Shown one piece after another: positions 25,070 to 33,845 of a stretch of 64,000 nt of DNA; positions within the stretch are counted from its first letter, which is position 1; each line of letters begins with the position of its first letter. A model generated the notes under the pieces. The model had not been told where the DNA came from. It saw only the letters and a program-made list of their open reading frames with translations, and made no database searches. Source of the DNA: Halobacteriovoraceae bacterium (GTDB lineage Bacteria > Bdellovibrionota > Bacteriovoracia > Bacteriovoracales > Bacteriovoracaceae); NCBI GenBank assembly GCA_002712005.1, contig PASP01000006.1, forward strand, positions 118,822 to 182,821, read 5' to 3'. A program made the translations under genes and the position numbers.

Positions 25070-27772
25070 ATGTTTTTAATCACTAAAGAATCAACCTTAA
25101 ATTACGCCCATGCTAAGGCCGGTGGAAAAGGTCTCAATTTATATAAAATGGCCAATAAGGGTCTCAATGTTCCTGAATTCAATGTTATTCCTCCTGATGC
25201 ATTTTCTCTTTACTGTGAACAAGTAGGAATTTCACAAGAGATAGATTCACTCCTTCTCTCTTTGGTTGAAACTGATCTCAAACCCAATTTCCTTGAGGTT
25301 TCGCAAAAAATAGAACGATTAATCTTAGAGGCATCTTGGGAAAAGGCATCGTCTATAAAAGATTTTATCGAAGGCGCTTATGATAAACTGAATAAGGATT
25401 GTCTATCCGTTAGATCAAGTGCACTCGATGAAGACGGAGGTGGACATAGTTTCGCGGGACAACTCTCAAGTTTTCTCTTCATCGAAAATAAAAAGGATAC
25501 CCTAGAGTCTGTAAGAAAGTGTTGGGCATCCGGCTTCTCAGAGCGCTCCCTCTTTTATCGCTTTCAAAATAAGCTGGAAATGCAAAAAATTTCAGTTGCC
25601 GTTGTCCTACAAGAGATGATTTTTGCTGAAGTCGCTGGCGTACTCTTTAGTGCCGATCCTATATCGAAAAGTCCAGAGGTCGCTGTCATCAACTCTGTAT
25701 TTGGTGTTGGAGAAGGTTTAGTGAGTGGTCATCTTGAAGGTGATTCCTATCATGTTGAAAAAGGAAGTTATCAAATTATTTCAAAAGAAATAAATCCTCA
25801 AAACGAGATATTCATCAAAGATCCTCATGCTGGTCAGATATCCATAGCTCCTCTTTCTAAAGAAGAAGGTGAAAAAGAAACTCTCAATGAAGAGATGATC
25901 AAAGAACTCATTGAGATGGCAATCACACTAGAAGATATTTATCAAGATCCTCAAGATATAGAGTGGGCCTTCTATCAAGGAAAGCTCTATCTTCTTCAAA
26001 CCCGTCCTATTACGACCGAAACCTATAGTGCCCAGGGTAGACTCTTTATTTGGGATAATTCCAATATTGTAGAAAGTTATGGAGGTCTTACTCTTCCACT
26101 AACCTTTGGTTTTGCCCGCTATGTCTACCATCAAGTCTATGTTCAATTTTGCGAAATCCTTATGGTGCCAGGTGGTCAAATTAGAAAAATGGATGATTTC
26201 TTAAAGAATATGCTTGGGATATTCTATGGACGTGTCTATTACAATCTTCTTAACTGGTACAAGCTCACCAATATCTTACCTGGATATAAATTTAATAGAA
26301 AATTTATGGAAACGATGATGGGGACAGATCAAAGCTTAGCCGATGAAATTGCACAACGTATACGACCACCTGAATATCAAAATACATTAGGGGCACGTTT
26401 CAAAAAAATTATTACTGGTTTTAAATTCTTTTACTTTCATTTAAATATACAAAATATAGTGGATGAATACCTAAGAGTCTTCAATAAACATTATAATCAC
26501 TATCGTAAATTAGATTATTCAAGTATGCGAGCAGATGAGATCTATACTCATTATAGAAAACTTGAAAAGGACTTACTTTGGAAGTGGCATGCTCCAATTA
26601 TTAATGACTTCTTATGTATGGTCCACTTTGGTATCTATAAAACACTAGGTCAGAAATGGTTGGCCCATCTAGGTGATAATTTCTTTAATGATCTTCTCTC
26701 AGGAAATGGGAATCTTGAAAGTGCTGAGCCCACTAAGAGGCTTATTGTCTTAGCGGGAAAAGTATCCAGAGATCAAAAGCTCAAAGAACTTGTCTTAAAG
26801 ACACCAAAAGAAGACTTAATGGAGGCCCTTGCAAGAAGTCCCTTTCAAGAAATCTACACTGATGTCTTAGATTATATTGATAAGTATGGATTTCGCTGTA
26901 TGAGTGAAATGAAGCTAGAACAAATTGATCTGCATCGGGATCCCACTCAACTCTTTGTCTTTCTCAAAAACCTTATCAACGCTGATCAAACAGATCTCGA
27001 ACAATATGAAAAACGTGAGAAAGAAATAAGAGAAAATGCAGAAAAAGAACTCGACAAGAATTTACGTGGATTTAAATCCCTCGTTTTTCACTGGGCCCTT
27101 AAACACACACGAAAAGCAGTTATGAATCGTGAGAATACTCGATTTTGTCGAACACGTATTTATGGAGTGGTTCGTAAGATGTACTACACCATCGGTGATA
27201 AGCTAACGATAGCCGGACAAATAGACTGTTCAAAAGATATTTTCTATCTCACGATAGAAGAGTTTGAAGGTCTATTTGAAGGGACAACCACTACCCATAA
27301 CCTTAGAGAAATCATTCAGGCCAGAAAGAATGAATATGCACGTTTCGAACAGGCTGAAGCACCTGATAGTCGCTTTCATACAAGAGGGCTGGTCTATTAT
27401 AGAAATAAACACTTCCCTGATCCAGTAGAGATAGATGAATCCGACTTGGCCGAAAATCAACTCAAAGGTCTCGGTTGCTCTCCGGGTATTATCGAAGGTG
27501 AAGTAAAAGTGATTATGGGTCCTGAAGATGATATGGAATTAAATGATCAAATTTTAGTAACCTATAGAACCGATCCTGGTTGGATTCCACTCTATCCATC
27601 GGCGAAGGGTCTACTCGTTGAAAGAGGAGGACTTCTTTCTCACTCGGCCGTTGTTGCCAGAGAAATGGGGTTACCGACAATTGTCTCGATTAAGAATCTC
27701 ACCAAGAGATTAAAGACTGGAGATAGAATTCGCTTTGATGGAGAGACAGGCCTAATTGAAATTTTATCTTAA
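25070..27772 (+). CDS. PEP-synthase / rifampin-phosphotransferase-like protein
   Basis: The 900-residue protein has an N-terminal PPDK/PEP-synthase ATP-binding domain (about 1-320: AGGKGLNLYKM, LSVRSSALDEDGGG, FAGQLSSFL, IEWAFYQGKLYLLQTRPITT). A central helical domain follows at about 330-790. The C-terminal swivelling phosphohistidine domain has the catalytic His in GGLLSHSAVVARE, near residue 857. The PEP-binding TIM barrel of true PEP synthase is missing, so the architecture equals rifampin phosphotransferase, which uses ATP to phosphorylate a small molecule giving AMP and Pi. In this operon the acceptor is more likely the cluster's own product. ATG follows AAAGGAATT. It is the last gene of the rightward operon. 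Confidence 0.85.
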   Translation: MFLITKESTLNYAHAKAGGKGLNLYKMANKGLNVPEFNVIPPDAFSLYCEQVGISQEIDSLLLSLVETDLKPNFLEVSQKIERLILEASWEKASSIKDFIEGAYDKLNKDCLSVRSSALDEDGGGHSFAGQLSSFLFIENKKDTLESVRKCWASGFSERSLFYRFQNKLEMQKISVAVVLQEMIFAEVAGVLFSADPISKSPEVAVINSVFGVGEGLVSGHLEGDSYHVEKGSYQIISKEINPQNEIFIKDPHAGQISIAPLSKEEGEKETLNEEMIKELIEMAITLEDIYQDPQDIEWAFYQGKLYLLQTRPITTETYSAQGRLFIWDNSNIVESYGGLTLPLTFGFARYVYHQVYVQFCEILMVPGGQIRKMDDFLKNMLGIFYGRVYYNLLNWYKLTNILPGYKFNRKFMETMMGTDQSLADEIAQRIRPPEYQNTLGARFKKIITGFKFFYFHLNIQNIVDEYLRVFNKHYNHYRKLDYSSMRADEIYTHYRKLEKDLLWKWHAPIINDFLCMVHFGIYKTLGQKWLAHLGDNFFNDLLSGNGNLESAEPTKRLIVLAGKVSRDQKLKELVLKTPKEDLMEALARSPFQEIYTDVLDYIDKYGFRCMSEMKLEQIDLHRDPTQLFVFLKNLINADQTDLEQYEKREKEIRENAEKELDKNLRGFKSLVFHWALKHTRKAVMNRENTRFCRTRIYGVVRKMYYTIGDKLTIAGQIDCSKDIFYLTIEEFEGLFEGTTTTHNLREIIQARKNEYARFEQAEAPDSRFHTRGLVYYRNKHFPDPVEIDESDLAENQLKGLGCSPGIIEGEVKVIMGPEDDMELNDQILVTYRTDPGWIPLYPSAKGLLVERGGLLSHSAVVAREMGLPTIVSIKNLTKRLKTGDRIRFDGETGLIEILS

Positions 27773-27827
27773 CTGAGGATGGGGTGCATTCCCAGCTAAG
27801 ACAAAATTAGACTGATTATTGATTCTT

Positions 27828-29483
27828 TTAGGCCTCTAATTTCTCTAAGGGATGATAAGTACTGGTATGGGAGTCATTTGCCCTACCACTGGGATCGACA
27901 TCATAGTCTTGCCACTTAGGTATCCAGCGCTTGGCCTGTTTGGCAATATCTCCATGAGGATGAACTTCGCTAAAGATTTTTCGATAGAGAAAAGCTTCTT
28001 TAGTAGTGGGAGTTAGATAAGGAAAGAGCTCTTCTCTCTTGGAAAAATCAGCATCACTGATAATAGATTCTGCATATTCCTTAAGTCCATCGACCCAACT
28101 ATAACCTACTCCATCACTAAATTGCTCTTTCTGCCTCCAGAGGATTTCATCGGGAATAAGAGACTCTTCACTAAAGCTTGAACGAAGAATCCACTTTTCA
28201 CACCTTCCCTCTTCTCTTCTAATCATTTTCAAAGATGGATCAATAGACATGGCCACATCCAAGAACGCCTTATCGAGAAAAGGAACTCTGGCCTCTACAG
28301 AGGCACCCATAGTAGAGCGGTCAGCACGTAAGAGATCAGAGGTATGCAATCTCTTGATTCTTCTTACACATTCTTTTTGGAACTCATCAGCACTCGGTGC
28401 ATGAGAGAAGTAGAGATAGCCGCCAAATATTTCATCAGCTCCTTCACCAGAGAGGACTACTTTATAACCTAAATCCCTAATGACTTTAGACATAATGAAC
28501 ATAGGAGTTGACGCCCTAATCGTTGTCACATCAAAGGTTTCTAAGAGGGTAATCATAGTTCGTAAAAGAGAGATCCCTTCTTCTACATCAAAGATAATTT
28601 CCTTATGATCAGATCCAATAAACTCGGCCACTTTAGCAGCACTTAAAAGATCATGAGTTCCCGCTTTTAATCCTACGGAAAAAGTCGTGAGTCGTTTACC
28701 TGTTTTTTTCAACTCACGAGCTGCAATAGCAGCTACTAAGGAACTATCCAAACCTCCACTTAAAAGAGCACCTAGTGGAACATCTGTCATCAATCGCTTC
28801 TTTGTCGCAGTGACTAGTTTATCTCTTAAAAGCTCCTTAATTTGATCTTTATCTTGCAATGTAAATGGCCCTAACGCTTCCTTTGATTCAAACCATTGCG
28901 GTTCATAATAACGAATAAAACCTTCATCACTGGTATAGAGCGTGCCTGGAGGAAAAGTATGAATTTCACGACAATGAGAACTCAAGGCCTTCATTTCACT
29001 GGCAAACCACATACGTTCTTCGTCATCAAACCCATAGAATAGAGGCTTAACTCCTAGAGGATCCCTTGCTGCAATAATCTTATCTCCATCTAAAATAACG
29101 ATAGAGAAGACGCCATCAAGTTTAGAGACAAAGTCAGTTCCATACTTCTTATAAAGTGGGCCAATAATTGCTGAATCACTTAAAGATAAATCACTTTGAT
29201 CAAAGAGGGATTTAAATTCTTCTTCCCTAAAATGGGCATGATTATAAATCTCGCCATTATGAATCCACTGCAAGTCTTCCCAGAGAAAAGGCTGGGCTCC
29301 AAAGCTAGGATCAATGATACTCAAGCGAGTATGTCCAAGACCTTTAGAGAAGTCGGAACTTTGATAGATATGAGACTCATCGGGACCACGGTGGGACATT
29401 TTTTTGAGAGAACTCTCGATGATCGATTTTTGTGATTCTAACTTTAATGGACTCTTTTGATAGAAAGCAATAATCCCACACAT
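27828..29483 (-). CDS. asnB: Asparagine synthetase (glutamine-hydrolysing)
   Basis: The 551-residue enzyme has the N-terminal class II glutaminase domain starting with Met-Cys-Gly (nucleophile Cys2), HRGPDE, HTRLSIID and NGEIYNH. The synthetase domain has the pyrophosphate loop LLSGGLDSSLVAA near residue 240 and the late motifs SGEGADEIFGGYLYF and VEARVPFLDK. It makes asparagine from aspartate, glutamine and ATP. The frame extends to 29510, but the ATG at 29483 is preceded by GAGGAGG and exposes Cys2 after Met removal, so it is the true start. It converges with the PEP-synthase-like gene, 55 bp apart, so it is a separate transcript from the lipid-type cluster. Confidence 0.95.
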   Translation of the reverse strand: MCGIIAFYQKSPLKLESQKSIIESSLKKMSHRGPDESHIYQSSDFSKGLGHTRLSIIDPSFGAQPFLWEDLQWIHNGEIYNHAHFREEEFKSLFDQSDLSLSDSAIIGPLYKKYGTDFVSKLDGVFSIVILDGDKIIAARDPLGVKPLFYGFDDEERMWFASEMKALSSHCREIHTFPPGTLYTSDEGFIRYYEPQWFESKEALGPFTLQDKDQIKELLRDKLVTATKKRLMTDVPLGALLSGGLDSSLVAAIAARELKKTGKRLTTFSVGLKAGTHDLLSAAKVAEFIGSDHKEIIFDVEEGISLLRTMITLLETFDVTTIRASTPMFIMSKVIRDLGYKVVLSGEGADEIFGGYLYFSHAPSADEFQKECVRRIKRLHTSDLLRADRSTMGASVEARVPFLDKAFLDVAMSIDPSLKMIRREEGRCEKWILRSSFSEESLIPDEILWRQKEQFSDGVGYSWVDGLKEYAESIISDADFSKREELFPYLTPTTKEAFLYRKIFSEVHPHGDIAKQAKRWIPKWQDYDVDPSGRANDSHTSTYHPLEKLEA

Positions 29484-29669
29484 AATTCCTCCTCGATGGG
29501 TTTTTACCATAGTAACAATCTATCGACATACTTAATAGAATAATAAATAATTATCTTAATTTTTAGTAGATCTCTAATAAAATAGCAATTAAGTTACGAC
29601 CCCCAAATTTCAACAGGTCTCACATGTAGAGCTTTTAACATATTCACAAAACTAAAAGGATTAGTGACA

Positions 29670-29702
29670 ATGAACGGGCAAAAAAATTCAATCAAGGAAT
29701 AA
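29670..29702 (+). CDS. Possible 10-residue leader peptide
   Basis: ATG 29670 follows an AAAAGGA ribosome site by 9 bases and encodes MNGQKNSIKE before TAA, which lies just before the GTG start of the methyltransferase gene. The short frame is in phase with that gene. Its last codons contain the methyltransferase's own ribosome site (AAGGAA, 29694-29699), so translation of one should affect the other. Confidence 0.35.
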   Translation: MNGQKNSIKE

Positions 29703-29705
29703 AGA

Positions 29706-30353
29706 GTGGAAGCAGATTTTTGGCTCAATCGCTGGCAAGAAAATAAAATTGGATTTCATAGAGAGGACTATCATGAAAAGCTTCTCCAATACTTTCCGGA
29801 ACTCTCCCCTCAAAATGGACAAAAAGTTCTCGTCCCTCTATGTGGCAAAACAAAGGATATGCTATGGCTTCTCAATATGAATCTCTATGTTCATGGAGTC
29901 GAGCTTAGTCGTAAGGCCATAGATTCTTTCTTTATTGAAAATAATTTTGATCGCCCAAAAGAAACTCAAGATCAAGACTTCACCCACTTCACTCATGAAA
30001 ATCTCATCATTAGCCAAGGTGATTTCTTTAAATTAAATTCAGGAGATCAATACGACTATATTTATGATCGTGCGGCCCTAGTGGCCTTACCTCATGAAAT
30101 GCGAACACGTTATAGTGAAGTTATAGAGAATGTCCTGCCAACCGGAGGACAATATCTTCTCATTACCTTTGAATACGACCAAGAAAAAATGGAGGGACCT
30201 CCTTTCAATGTAGATGCCAATGAAGTGCATCGTCTTTTTGAAAAGAGCTTTAAAATAGAACTTAAAGAAACGATGGAGAATGTTCCTGAAGGTCCTCGCC
30301 TTGGTGAGCTCGATAAGTTCAAGCAAAAAGTCTATATTCTAACTAAGAAATAA
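29706..30353 (+). CDS. tpm: Thiopurine S-methyltransferase family protein
   Basis: The 215-residue protein matches the TPMT family: DFWLNRWQENKIGFHR at the N-terminus, KVLVPLCGKTKDMLWL as SAM motif I, VHGVELSRKAID, a YDYIYDRAALVALP loop, and YLLITFEYDQEKMEGPPFNV with the family's PPF motif. Bacterial homologues methylate thiols and also tellurium and selenium compounds; the natural substrate is usually unknown. A GTG start after AAGGAA is used. A short upstream leader frame ends 3 bp before it. The gene is monocistronic in rightward orientation. Confidence 0.9.
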   Translation: MEADFWLNRWQENKIGFHREDYHEKLLQYFPELSPQNGQKVLVPLCGKTKDMLWLLNMNLYVHGVELSRKAIDSFFIENNFDRPKETQDQDFTHFTHENLIISQGDFFKLNSGDQYDYIYDRAALVALPHEMRTRYSEVIENVLPTGGQYLLITFEYDQEKMEGPPFNVDANEVHRLFEKSFKIELKETMENVPEGPRLGELDKFKQKVYILTKK

Positions 30354-30365
30354 GAGACTCAATCA

Positions 30366-30614
30366 TTAGCCAGCATGCTTAATGACTTTATCACTCTTAA
30401 AGAGATGATTAAATTCGATTTGATGACCAGGAAAGACTTCATCTAATAGCTTATGGAATTCTCCCTCCTCAAGTCCTTCGCGATAAGCAGCGGCCCATAG
30501 ACCACTAATCTTATTTTCAAATTCATCAAGATAGAGCTCGTCACTATGGGTGCACTCAATGAGGATCTCATGCATTTCATGACGATAGAAACTGAAGAGT
30601 TTTGACTTATCCAT
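30366..30614 (-). CDS. Small conserved-looking hypothetical protein
   Basis: The 82-residue protein is not one I recognise. It is acidic and mainly helical (HEMHEILIECTHSDELYLDEFENK, split here into two helices around the cysteine), with no signal peptide or transmembrane segment, so cytoplasmic. I set the start at ATG 30614 because AAAGGA precedes it by six bases; the frame is open to a TTG at 30635. It converges with the methyltransferase gene with 12 bp between stops, so it is probably a separate transcript. Confidence 0.55.
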   Translation of the reverse strand: MDKSKLFSFYRHEMHEILIECTHSDELYLDEFENKISGLWAAAYREGLEEGEFHKLLDEVFPGHQIEFNHLFKSDKVIKHAG

Positions 30615-30720
30615 TGGCCATCCTTTAACACTCAATGTGTAGAAGATTTATCGGATAATCAAAAACGTGACTTAAATAGAATTCCTCAAATGCGTAGAAA
30701 ATCCCATTAAAACTAATAAC

Positions 30721-31089
30721 TTAGGGATTACAAAAAGCATGAGCGTCCGCAGTGACCAAGGGGTCAACCGTGGGATTGCGAGCATAGACCTGTCCATACA
30801 TACACTGGCCTGGAGCTACCATGGCCTTTTTCTTGCCTTCAAACCAATAACCATAGAGGGTTTGCCCTCTAACGTATAATTCACAGAGAAGCGGTCGGTA
30901 GGATTCGAAATTACAAACTTCGCAACGAGCGTAATGACCTGAGTTGATTTCACAGTAGGCCTGTCTCCTTACCCTTTCTTGAGCGCTTTCCAGCTGATTT
31001 ACCGAATCAGCTAAAGAAGAAAACGAAGAGCTAAGGAGAAAAAGAAAACTAAGGGTCCTAAGAAATTTCCAATTCACTTTATAAGTCAT
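30721..31089 (-). CDS. Secreted six-cysteine protein of unknown function
   Basis: The 122-residue product has a signal peptide (hydrophobic TLSFLFLLSSSF, cut after SLA or ADS). The mature domain has six cysteines (AYCEIN, ARCEVC, LLCELY, GQCMYG, AFCNP), which suits three periplasmic disulphides. No catalytic motif is visible. It has aromatic-rich strands (TLYGYWFEGKKK). An AAGGAG-like site precedes the ATG. It lies downstream of the subtilase gene at 31179 on the same strand, but a terminator stands between. Confidence 0.65.
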   Translation of the reverse strand: MTYKVNWKFLRTLSFLFLLSSSFSSLADSVNQLESAQERVRRQAYCEINSGHYARCEVCNFESYRPLLCELYVRGQTLYGYWFEGKKKAMVAPGQCMYGQVYARNPTVDPLVTADAHAFCNP

Positions 31090-31104
31090 AAATACTCCTT
31101 AAAT

Positions 31105-31130
31105 AAAAAAGGGAGGGTTTAACCCCTCCC
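31105..31130 (-). terminator. Intrinsic terminator of the subtilase gene at 31179
   Basis: Read on the minus strand, GGGAGGG pairs with CCCTCCC around a 6-nt loop and is followed by TTTTTT. It lies about 50 bp after the subtilase stop. Confidence 0.85.
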
Positions 31131-31178
31131 CTTGAATTCACTTGGATAAACTCATCCTAACCTTTGGGAAACACATTA

Positions 31179-32582
31179 TTATTTTCTAATAATGAATGAA
31201 TTTTGTAGCGGCAATACAAAATCTTTTAAATCTGGAACAAGGTTACCAAGAGAAATATTCTTCTTCGTTGATCTTTGTGCTTTAACTTCTTTCTTACTTT
31301 GAGCAATGGCATCAGCTAAGCTATGAGTAAGGGCCAATTCAGCAGCTCTTACTGCACGCTCTCTATTTACCATTCCCCCTGTTACTACTTTATCAGCAAG
31401 GAAGGCCTTCTTATCTACTGTCTCCATAATAAGAGTACGCATTTGACCAGGAGTAAGTTTCTCGTTGATTGATTTCATCGCTGTTGCCACTTGGGCTACA
31501 AAAGGAGCGGCTTGAGAGGGTCCACTAACCTTTAAATAGTTATTTCCAGGAACAGCAGACTCAATGGCCACACCAGGTGCAGCTACATCAACCATCGTTT
31601 TACCGTAGTTTGAAAAAGGAGCAATGGCCACATCAGAAAGAGTAGCAGCTACAGAGATGACATTGTCAGATTGGAGATTTGTCGGAGATGCAGGATAAGT
31701 ATCATTATCTAGACCATCATTACCAGCAGCAAATACAAAGAGAGAATTGGGAGCTGCCGCCGTCATCATTTCTCCATGCTCAATAAGCTTGGCAAAGAAG
31801 TGGTGAGCTGCTTCTGCAACTTCTTCTTCCGTGATATCTTTCCAAACTGTCTGAGCAATCGTTTTTACAATTGTCGTAGCTTGAGGCCAACCTGTCCCAA
31901 AAGAACCATTGGCCACATCAGACTTATGTCCTGCTACATAAGCAGCAATCTCTTCCATTTGTAACATTTGTTGCTTGGCCAAAGCACCAAGAGCTTGCTT
32001 AAGAAGGAACATCTTAACGCCCTTATCTTGTTCAGCATTAGACTTAGCGTCTTCTTGTCCAGGAAGCTTAACTTCAGTAGGAATTAATTTAACGGCCAAA
32101 AGCTTAGCTTCATCAACACCTTCAATCGCAATACCACCTACGTGTGTACCGTGCATGAAATTACCATAAATAGAAATCTGCTTAATAAAGTTTTCATCTT
32201 GAAGTTGAGCTCTTGCCCAAGCAAGATCTTCTTCAGTAATGGTTCCAAGCATCGCATCGGTTTGAATTTGAAAGAAACGACGAATATCCTCAGTAAGAGT
32301 TCCAAGGTAGCTATAGTCGATCACTTCCGCATTACCTTCTGCAAAGTTCCAACCATGAATATCATCTTGATATCCGTTACCATCTTCATCTCTTGAATTT
32401 CCTGCGATTTCTACAGGGTTGATCCAAGCCTTAGGTGAAATATCGTTATGGAGCATATCTGTTCCAGAATCAATAATAGCAATTGTCGCCGCTTGAGAAT
32501 AAGGAGCAGCTAGAAAGCCTGTGAGGGCAATTAAAGAAGCTACTGAAGACTTTCTGATAAAAGTCGATATAGAAGTAAACAT
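31179..32582 (-). CDS. Secreted S8 subtilisin-family protease
   Basis: This 467-residue protein has a signal peptide cut after SQA and then immediately the S8 catalytic domain without a propeptide. The catalytic residues are Asp in AIIDSGTDMLHND (residue about 40), His in FMHGTHVGGIAIEG and Ser in VSGPSQAAPFVAQ, with the oxyanion Asn in FVFAAGNDGLDND. The Ser motif GPSQAAP replaces the usual GTSMAAP, and an insert of about 100 residues with helical character lies between His and Asn. Export to periplasm or medium is expected. AAGGAG precedes the ATG and a terminator follows. Confidence 0.85.
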   Translation of the reverse strand: MFTSISTFIRKSSVASLIALTGFLAAPYSQAATIAIIDSGTDMLHNDISPKAWINPVEIAGNSRDEDGNGYQDDIHGWNFAEGNAEVIDYSYLGTLTEDIRRFFQIQTDAMLGTITEEDLAWARAQLQDENFIKQISIYGNFMHGTHVGGIAIEGVDEAKLLAVKLIPTEVKLPGQEDAKSNAEQDKGVKMFLLKQALGALAKQQMLQMEEIAAYVAGHKSDVANGSFGTGWPQATTIVKTIAQTVWKDITEEEVAEAAHHFFAKLIEHGEMMTAAAPNSLFVFAAGNDGLDNDTYPASPTNLQSDNVISVAATLSDVAIAPFSNYGKTMVDVAAPGVAIESAVPGNNYLKVSGPSQAAPFVAQVATAMKSINEKLTPGQMRTLIMETVDKKAFLADKVVTGGMVNRERAVRAAELALTHSLADAIAQSKKEVKAQRSTKKNISLGNLVPDLKDFVLPLQNSFIIRK

Positions 32583-32855
32583 AAACTCTCCTTAGTATAT
32601 ATGTTGCGGATTCCATATTCGTTCCCTTAAATATGTTGGAATGAATCCTTAGTCATTTTATGCAGTTAGTATAAAGAATCTGTTTAAGGAAAGTCACGGC
32701 CTTTACTCTGACAATTCCTAACAATATCTCTACACTATCTTTATAATTTCTATAAAATAGAGAAGATATTTAGAGCGTAACACTTGGATGCCTATCTATA
32801 GCTAATATTGTGGCCATTGAAGCTGTATTCTATTATTAACGCGGAGTAATAACCT

Positions 32856-33845
32856 ATGACTCATAAAATTTGGATTCCCGAAGCTCTTGAAGGAATTGAA
32901 AAAGTAGAAGCTTTTATTAATCAGGATATTTCCTCACCTGAGGAGATAATAGAGTTAGATTACCCTCAAGTTGGACAGCGCCGCTTGGAAGAATTCATTG
33001 AGGCCAAGAATAAAGAAGAATACTCGGCGATGGTGAGCCTACTAAGTTATCCCATGAATAGAGAAAACTTAAAAAAAATTTCTCACTTAAAGGCCATTAG
33101 CAACTATGCAGTTGGATACAATAATATTGATCTCGATGCCGCAAGAGAATTGGGAATCCCCGTTGGTTATACTCCTGACGTTTTAAATGAAGCGACGGCC
33201 GACACGGCCCTAACTCTTCTTCTTATGTGCTGTCGAAAAGTCCCTTACGTCACCCGGGAAGTTAAAGAAGGAAATTGGCAAAGCTTTGAACTAAAAAAAT
33301 ATAATGGAATAGATCCGCGAGATCTTCGCATTGGTATTATAGGTATGGGTCGTATTGGAGAAACCTTTGCTCGAAAATGTTACAAACTATGGGGCAATAA
33401 AATCTTTACTCTTAAAAGAAAGAGTCTTGAAAATAGAGAATTTGATTTTCCTATTCAGATCGTTGAAGAGGAAGAATTCTTTAAAGAAGTCAATTTAGTT
33501 AGCTTACACTGTCCCCTCACTGACCAAACCCACAAGATGTTCAATCGCGCGTATATTGAAAAATTTAAGCATCCTCTCGTCTTTATTAATACCGCTAGAG
33601 GGGCCATTCATGAGGAAGAGGACCTACTTTGGGCCTTACGTGAAGGGAAAATAATCTCTCTAGGATTAGATGTTACCGACCCTGAGCCCATGGACAAAGA
33701 TCATCAACTCTTAAAAGATGATAGGGCCATTATATTTCCTCACATCGGATCAGCAACGAAGAGAACGAGATCGGAAATGAGTACGATGGCCCTTAGAAAT
33801 CTTGCGGAAGTTCTAAGGGGAAGAACTATGCCTCACGAGGCCTAG
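32856..33845 (+). CDS. D-2-hydroxyacid dehydrogenase (NAD(P)-dependent)
   Basis: The 329-residue protein fits the D-isomer-specific 2-hydroxyacid dehydrogenase family. It shows the Rossmann loop GIIGMGRIGETFA, the substrate-binding arginine in INTARGAIHEEEDL, the catalytic Glu in LGLDVTDPEP and the catalytic His in FPHIGSATKRTR. It most resembles glyoxylate/hydroxypyruvate reductases and would reduce a 2-oxoacid such as glyoxylate. No catabolic partner is nearby, so the substrate is open. A CGGAG site precedes the ATG. Its end overlaps the last 20 bp of the convergent protease gene. Confidence 0.9.
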   Translation: MTHKIWIPEALEGIEKVEAFINQDISSPEEIIELDYPQVGQRRLEEFIEAKNKEEYSAMVSLLSYPMNRENLKKISHLKAISNYAVGYNNIDLDAARELGIPVGYTPDVLNEATADTALTLLLMCCRKVPYVTREVKEGNWQSFELKKYNGIDPRDLRIGIIGMGRIGETFARKCYKLWGNKIFTLKRKSLENREFDFPIQIVEEEEFFKEVNLVSLHCPLTDQTHKMFNRAYIEKFKHPLVFINTARGAIHEEEDLLWALREGKIISLGLDVTDPEPMDKDHQLLKDDRAIIFPHIGSATKRTRSEMSTMALRNLAEVLRGRTMPHEA

